NCBI RefSeq assembly: GCF_024345395.1
Contig: NZ_JAGQBA010000002.1
Span: 62,001 to 126,000, forward strand
Source: Cyanobium sp. Tous-M-B4
GTDB taxonomy: Bacteria > Cyanobacteriota > Cyanobacteriia > PCC-6307 > Cyanobiaceae
Length of the DNA: 64,000 nucleotides
Direction: 5' to 3'
The notes under the pieces are model-generated. The model saw nothing but the letters and a program-made list of their open reading frames with translations, was not told where the DNA came from and made no database searches. Below are positions 59,677 through 64,000 of this stretch, in pieces; position 1 is the first letter of the stretch; every line of letters starts with the position of its first letter. Made by a program: the position numbers and the translations under genes.

Positions 59677-61014
59677 TCAGGGCAAACGCTTTTCAGCAGA
59701 AAGCCGCAGGGAAAACGTCGCGCCGTGTCCCGGTGTCGACTCCACACGGATGACCCCGCCATGGCGTCGGGCGATGGCCTGGGCGATCGCCAATCCCAGG
59801 CCGGTGCCCCCCTGCTGACGGCTACGGGCGGGATCGAGGCGATGGAACCGCTCAAAGATGCGCCCCTGGTCCTCCACTGGGATACCAGCGCCGCTGTCCT
59901 GCACGGACAACTGGATCTCCCGGCCGCGGCGCTGCAGACCTACCAGGACCGTGCCGCCAGCCGGGCTGTGCTGCAGGGCATTGCTGAGCAGATTGATCAG
60001 CAGGCGGCTCAATTCCGAATCCAACCCCAGAACGGTGGCGTCGCCCACCTCGATCGCCGCTTGCAGGGTCACCGTCGCCGCGGCGGCCGCTTCGCTGAAG
60101 TCCTCCAGTACGTCCGCGCAGATCTCCGCGAGGTTGCAGAGTTGCCTGTGGCTGCCGTGGGCGGGTCGCTCCAGGCTGGCGAGCAGCAGCAGATCGGCGA
60201 TCAGCTGCTGCAACCGGCGTCCCTGGTTCAGCATTTGATCCAGGCCCCCCCCGCCGTTGCGTTCCGCTTCGAGCAGGGCCAGGAGGTTGGCCAGCGGCGT
60301 GCGCAGCTCATGGGCGACATCGGCACTGAACTGCTCCTGCCGGCGGTAAGCCTCCAGCAGGGGCGCCATCGCCAGGCCCGCCAGCCACCAGCTGGCCAGG
60401 GCCATTCCTGCCATCGCCAGAGCGAACACGCCGTGGCCCAGCCACCAAAGCCGGCTGGCCTCAGCATCAAGGGGTGCCAGGCTGCGGCTGATCTGCAGGG
60501 TGCCCCAGTCCTGCTCACCGCTGCCATGGGCCTGGTGCAGATGGATTGCGTAGCTCAACAACCGCTCACCCCCAGGCAAACGCTGCTCTAGCCACACCGG
60601 CTCCGGCCGGGCAGGCCCTAGGGCGCCAGGCGAGGCGGCCAGCAGCTGGCCGCGGGCATTGAAGATCCGCAGCTGGAAACGGGCCGGATCGGCGGCGCTG
60701 ATGGCATGGCGCTCGATCAGGGCATCAGCGGCCGGACAGGCCTGACCCACCAGACACAGGCCCGGGAGCACCGCCGCCAATGCCGCAGACGGCACGGCCA
60801 CTGGCGGCAAGCTGGGTTTGAGGCTGTCGTGCAGGGTGCCGGCAACGGTCTGCAGTTCGCGGCGCAGGGCGGCTTCCCGCTCCTGCAGCAGCAGGCGCGC
60901 CATGGCGAAACCGGCGCCGTACAGAATCCCGCCCATCACCAGCAGCGAGAGGGCAGCCAGGCGCAGCCGAGCTCGCCACAGCAGTGCCGGAGCCGGTGAG
61001 CGGTTGGGGCTCAT
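59677..61014 (-). CDS. rppB: Sensor histidine kinase, RppB/NrsS-like
   Basis: 445 residues. Two membrane helices flank a periplasmic region with a conserved cysteine pair (CLVGQACPA); H-box VAHELRTPLANLLALLE near 232, N-box LLSNALQHSPAGG, G1 DSGAGIP and G2 GGTGLGLAI. It resembles the cyanobacterial RppB/NrsS kinases, which sense redox or nickel. It overlaps rppA by ATGA. Confidence 0.82.
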   Translation of the reverse strand: MSPNRSPAPALLWRARLRLAALSLLVMGGILYGAGFAMARLLLQEREAALRRELQTVAGTLHDSLKPSLPPVAVPSAALAAVLPGLCLVGQACPAADALIERHAISAADPARFQLRIFNARGQLLAASPGALGPARPEPVWLEQRLPGGERLLSYAIHLHQAHGSGEQDWGTLQISRSLAPLDAEASRLWWLGHGVFALAMAGMALASWWLAGLAMAPLLEAYRRQEQFSADVAHELRTPLANLLALLEAERNGGGGLDQMLNQGRRLQQLIADLLLLASLERPAHGSHRQLCNLAEICADVLEDFSEAAAAATVTLQAAIEVGDATVLGLDSELSRLLINLLSNALQHSPAGGTVLVGLQRRGREIQLSVQDSGAGIPVEDQGRIFERFHRLDPARSRQQGGTGLGLAIAQAIARRHGGVIRVESTPGHGATFSLRLSAEKRLP

Positions 61015-61721
61015 GGCTCGTCAGGGAGCCGGGCCAGGAAGCGATAGCCGCGGCTCGGCACCGTTTCGATCGGGGAGGCCAGGCCATGGGCCGCCAGTTT
61101 TCGACGCAGCAGCCGCACTTGGGCAGCCACCACATTGCTCACCGGATCCTGATGCAGATCCCAGAGCTGGTTACGCAGTTGCGAGCCGGGGATGATCCGC
61201 TCAGGGTGCTCCAGGAAATAGGCCATCAGCTGCTGCTCCTTACCAGCCAGAGGGATCGTCACCACACCATCGGACGAGCTGACCTGCAGCTGGCCGGACT
61301 GGGGATCGAACCGGTAGGGCCCCACCTCCAACACGGGCTCGCGGTACCTGGGCTGGCGGCGTTGCAGGGCCCGCACCCGCGCCAGCAGTTCCTCCATCGC
61401 GAAGGGTTTGCTCAGGTAGTCATCGGCGCCGGCATCGAGCCCCTCCACCCGATCGGCCGTCTCGGCCCGGGCCGTGAGCAACAGCACGGGCAAGTCGAGA
61501 CCGGCGGCGCGGGCGCGGCGGCAGAGCTCAGGGCCGCTCAGCCCCGGCAGCATCCAGTCCACGATCGCTAGCTCATAGCGGGCCAGCTCACCGCTGAGCA
61601 GCGTCCAGCCCTCCAGCCCATCGCTGCAATGGTCCACCACGTGGCCCTGGTGCTGCAGCACGGTCTGCACGGCGCCGGCCAGCTCCTGCTCGTCTTCCAC
61701 CAGCAGGATCCGCAGCGGCAT
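61011..61721 (-). CDS. rppA: OmpR-family response regulator, RppA/NrsR-like
   Basis: 236 residues: receiver domain with the phosphorylation site D55 in VDWMLPG and K105 in LSKPF, and a C-terminal winged helix (LAGKEQQLMAYFLEHPERII, then LRRKLAAHGLASPIETVPSR, then GYRF). The overall sequence fits RppA. It is divergent from the adaptor gene, so it probably controls the RND efflux operon. Confidence 0.82.
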   Translation of the reverse strand: MPLRILLVEDEQELAGAVQTVLQHQGHVVDHCSDGLEGWTLLSGELARYELAIVDWMLPGLSGPELCRRARAAGLDLPVLLLTARAETADRVEGLDAGADDYLSKPFAMEELLARVRALQRRQPRYREPVLEVGPYRFDPQSGQLQVSSSDGVVTIPLAGKEQQLMAYFLEHPERIIPGSQLRNQLWDLHQDPVSNVVAAQVRLLRRKLAAHGLASPIETVPSRGYRFLARLPDEP

Positions 61722-61756
61722 CAGGTGGAAGCTGAGACCGGCGGATGCTAGTGGGC

Positions 61757-61779
61757 ACAGGCGATTTCACCTGTTTTTC
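61757..61779. promoter_or_regulatory. Short inverted repeat in efflux promoter
   Basis: ACAGG (61757-61761) and CCTGT (61770-61774) with 8 bases between, then TTTTTC, in the 114-base gap between rppA and the adaptor gene. A possible response-regulator site or weak terminator. Confidence 0.3.
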
Positions 61780-61835
61780 ATTCCTACTGCGGCATCCTCT
61801 GCGGGTTCTTGTTCTGCCCTTGCGGCAGCAGCAGC

Positions 61836-62408
61836 ATGCGCGCCCTTCTTCTGGCCGGCGGCCTCAGCCTCGGAACTCTGGCCCTGGGTGGGTTCAGCCC
61901 GGCCATGGCCCACGTGGGTCATGGCGATGAGTTTCAGCAGCAGGGGAACGTGCGCCAGGTGAAGGCCAGCGCCGAGATCGATTCCATGCTGGGGATCACC
62001 ACCGCTCCTGCCACGGAAGCCGGCGGCGTGGTTGTCATTCCGGTCGCTGCGGTGGTGGATGCGGATGGCAAGCCCCTGGCCTTCGTGAAAAGCGGCACCA
62101 CCTACGACCCGGTGTTCCTCCATACCGGAGCCAGCCAAGGCGATGAGATCGCCATCACCGACGGCAGCATCGCGCCTGGAGACGAGGTGGTGACCCAGGG
62201 GGCCCTCTCGCTCTACGCCGAATCGAAGAAGAGCCAGAGCGCCGGCGCAGCTAGTGCGGCTGCCCCTGCTGCATCCTCTGACGCCTCTGCGACCCAAGCC
62301 ACGCCAACGGCCGCCGGAGGCCTCAACCGCCTGGTGATCGGGGCCGGTGCTGTGGTGATCGTCCTTGGTGCTGGGGTTGTGGTCTCCCGGCTGGGCAAGA
62401 AGAACTAA
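61836..62408 (+). CDS. Truncated RND adaptor-like exported protein
   Basis: 190 residues from the ATG at 61836. Signal peptide (LLLAGGLSLGTLALGGFS), then a histidine pair (AHVGHGDE), then strands resembling the membrane-fusion (CusB/CzcB) C-terminal domain (VVVIPVAAVVDADGKPLAF, GDEVVTQGALSLYAESKKS), an A/S/T-rich linker and a closing membrane helix (RLVIGAGAVVIVLGAGVVV). The barrel-sandwich and hairpin domains are absent, so it is about half the usual adaptor. It is 41 bases before the RND gene. Confidence 0.7.
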   Translation: MRALLLAGGLSLGTLALGGFSPAMAHVGHGDEFQQQGNVRQVKASAEIDSMLGITTAPATEAGGVVVIPVAAVVDADGKPLAFVKSGTTYDPVFLHTGASQGDEIAITDGSIAPGDEVVTQGALSLYAESKKSQSAGAASAAAPAASSDASATQATPTAAGGLNRLVIGAGAVVIVLGAGVVVSRLGKKN

Positions 62409-62449
62409 CCCCCGACCCTTGCTCTCTCTCCGCCTCCCAACCCTTTCTC

Positions 62450-64000
62450 ATGCTGGAACGCCTGCTCAATCAGACGCTGCGGACCTCGATCGCCAGGCGC
62501 TGGCTGGTGGTTGTGGCCGCCGTGCTGATCACTCTCTGGGGCCTGTCGATCCTCAGCCGGATGCCCCTAGATGTGTTCCCCCAGTTCGCCCCTCCCCAGG
62601 TGGATGTGCAGACCACAGCCGATGGTCTGGCACCGGAAGAGGTGGAACAGCGCATCACCGTGCCGATTGAATCGGCCGTCAATGGCCTGCCGGGAGTGGA
62701 AACGGTGCGCTCCTCCTCAAAGGTGGGGCTCTCGATGGTGCAGGTGGTTTTCGATCAGAACGCCGACATCAATCGGGCGCGGCAATCGGTGGCGGAACGC
62801 CTGCAACAGATCGAGGCGGAGCTGCCTGCCCAAGCCAGCTCCCCGGCCATCTCACCCCTCGTGTCTCCCCTGGGCACGATCCTGCAGTACGCCTTCACCC
62901 TGGAGGGCGGCGGCCCCACGACGCCGATGGAGCTGCGCCGGATCGTCGCCACCACCTTCAACAACCAGATCCTGGAAGTTCCCGGTGTCTCCCAGGTGAC
63001 CCTGTATGGCGGTGAGGAGGCCCAGCAGCAGATCCAGATCGATTCTCAGCGACTTCAGGCCCGCCAGGTGTCGTTGCAGGCTGTGGCCGAGGCGGCAACG
63101 GCCGCCAGTGCCAATGCCCCGGGCGGTTTTCTGATCGCCGGCGGGCAGGAGAAGCTGATCCGCGCCAGCGGCCAGGCGGGCAGTAGTGAGGATCTCGCTG
63201 GTTCTGTGGTGACCAACAGCCAAGGCCAGGCGCTGCGGATCGGTGATGTCGCCGAGGTGCGGCTGGCCAGTGCCCTGAAGCGCGGTGATGGCAGCTTCAA
63301 CGGCAAGCCGGCAGTGGTGCTGATGATCAACAAACAGCCAGACATCGACACGCCAAGGGTGACCCGTGAGGTGGAGGAGCGGATCGCCGCCCTCAGCAAG
63401 ACTCTGCCGGCTGACATTCAGGTGAAGCGCACCTTCCGGCAGGCCAATTTCATTGACACCGCGATCAAGAACGTCAGCACTTCCTTGATCGAAGGGATCC
63501 TGATCGTATCCGTGGTGATGGTGCTGTTTCTAATGAACTGGCGCACCGCCGTGATCACCCTCAGCGCCATCCCCCTGTCGCTCGTGATCGGGCTGATGTT
63601 GATGCGCGCCTTCGGGCTGGAGATCAACACCATGACCCTCGGTGGTCTGGTGGTGGCGATCGGCTCGGTGGTTGACGACGCCATCGTCGACATGGAGAAC
63701 TGCTACTCGGGGCTGCGCCGCAACCAGGTGGCCGCCCAGCCCAGGAATCCCCTGCAGGTGGTGTTCGAAACCTCCGTGGAAGTACGCCAGCCGGTGCTCC
63801 TGTCCTCCGTGATCATCGTGGTGGTGTTCGCCCCGATCTTCAGCCTCTCGGGAGTGGAAGGGCGGATCTTTGCGCCCATGGGGCTGGCCTACCTGTTCTC
63901 GATCGCGGCCTCCAGCCTGGTGGCACTGACGCTCACACCAGCGCTCTGCGCCATCCTGCTGGCAAATACACGCCTTCCGGCCGAGAACACCTGGGTGGCC
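62450..64000 (+). CDS. Heavy-metal RND efflux transporter (partial)
   Basis: 517 codons from the ATG at 62450, open to the window end. HME-type RND features: RMPLDVFPQFAPPQVDVQT at the first periplasmic loop, GLAPEEVEQRITVPIESAVN, then TM4 with GGLVVAIGSVVDDAIVDMEN. It pumps metal ions from the periplasm or cytoplasm using proton flow. With the adaptor-like gene and the RppA/RppB pair it resembles the nickel/cobalt-type efflux operons of cyanobacteria. Confidence 0.9.
   Translation, partial: MLERLLNQTLRTSIARRWLVVVAAVLITLWGLSILSRMPLDVFPQFAPPQVDVQTTADGLAPEEVEQRITVPIESAVNGLPGVETVRSSSKVGLSMVQVVFDQNADINRARQSVAERLQQIEAELPAQASSPAISPLVSPLGTILQYAFTLEGGGPTTPMELRRIVATTFNNQILEVPGVSQVTLYGGEEAQQQIQIDSQRLQARQVSLQAVAEAATAASANAPGGFLIAGGQEKLIRASGQAGSSEDLAGSVVTNSQGQALRIGDVAEVRLASALKRGDGSFNGKPAVVLMINKQPDIDTPRVTREVEERIAALSKTLPADIQVKRTFRQANFIDTAIKNVSTSLIEGILIVSVVMVLFLMNWRTAVITLSAIPLSLVIGLMLMRAFGLEINTMTLGGLVVAIGSVVDDAIVDMENCYSGLRRNQVAAQPRNPLQVVFETSVEVRQPVLLSSVIIVVVFAPIFSLSGVEGRIFAPMGLAYLFSIAASSLVALTLTPALCAILLANTRLPAENTWVA

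Overview
The window looks like a high-GC unicellular cyanobacterium of the Synechococcus/Cyanobium type. The clues are DUF3721 and RppA/RppB-like genes, twin DUF305 proteins, and the cyanobacterial HIP1 palindrome GCGATCGC (for example at 12351, 19315, 21106, 25054 and 49484). Species assignment is inference. No tRNA, rRNA or CRISPR array was seen.

Layout. (1) 1-3791: the 3' end of a long helical, possibly dynamin-like protein and a SNF2-family ATPase, probably the edge of a defence locus. (2) About 4120-33210: a tailed-phage-like element. Its leftward early operon (8412 to 4123) holds a VRR-NUC nuclease, an HTH protein, an ERF-like protein, an SSB-like protein and a BRO antirepressor. The replication block holds an AAA+ ATPase, an SSL2-type helicase, a zinc-ribbon/TOPRIM primase-helicase, an iteron-like intergenic region and a PD-(D/E)XK exonuclease. 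The rightward late block holds terminases, a sigma factor, portal, scaffold, capsid, minor proteins and a collagen-like fibre. Oppositely oriented or accessory genes interrupt it: SIR2 + trypsin-like protease, a lysis pair, HepT-MntA, a Fic protein and a MESH1-like alarmone hydrolase. I see no integrase, tape-measure or tail-tube gene.

(3) 33647-46218: a tightly coupled leftward operon that looks like an antiphage system. In transcription order it encodes a SNF2 helicase with a DUF3883-like C-terminus, a UvrD-family helicase, a DUF1156 DNA methylase, a DUF499 ATPase with an N-terminal Swt1-type HEPN domain, and a small acidic protein. Helicase/DUF1156/DUF499 sets are known as predicted defence systems. 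The embedded UvrD gene and the acidic protein make this a candidate variant.

(4) 46381-57500: ordinary chromosomal genes: a LysR-like regulator divergent from a P-loop kinase/WYL fusion, exported proteins, PPC/DUF296, GNAT, a thermonuclease-Excalibur protein, a frameshifted DUF4236 gene, NUDIX and a glutaredoxin-membrane fusion. Between them are long intergenic stretches with palindromes. (5) 56966-64000: a metal-stress cluster with a DUF3721 protein, two DUF305 proteins, a MerR regulator with a recognisable operator, an RppB/RppA-like two-component pair and a divergent adaptor + HME-RND efflux operon. The RND gene runs off the right end.

Nearly every junction in the phage early operon and in the defence operon is a 4-base ATGA overlap, which helped decide start codons. 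All family calls come from reading motifs by eye; no searches were run.
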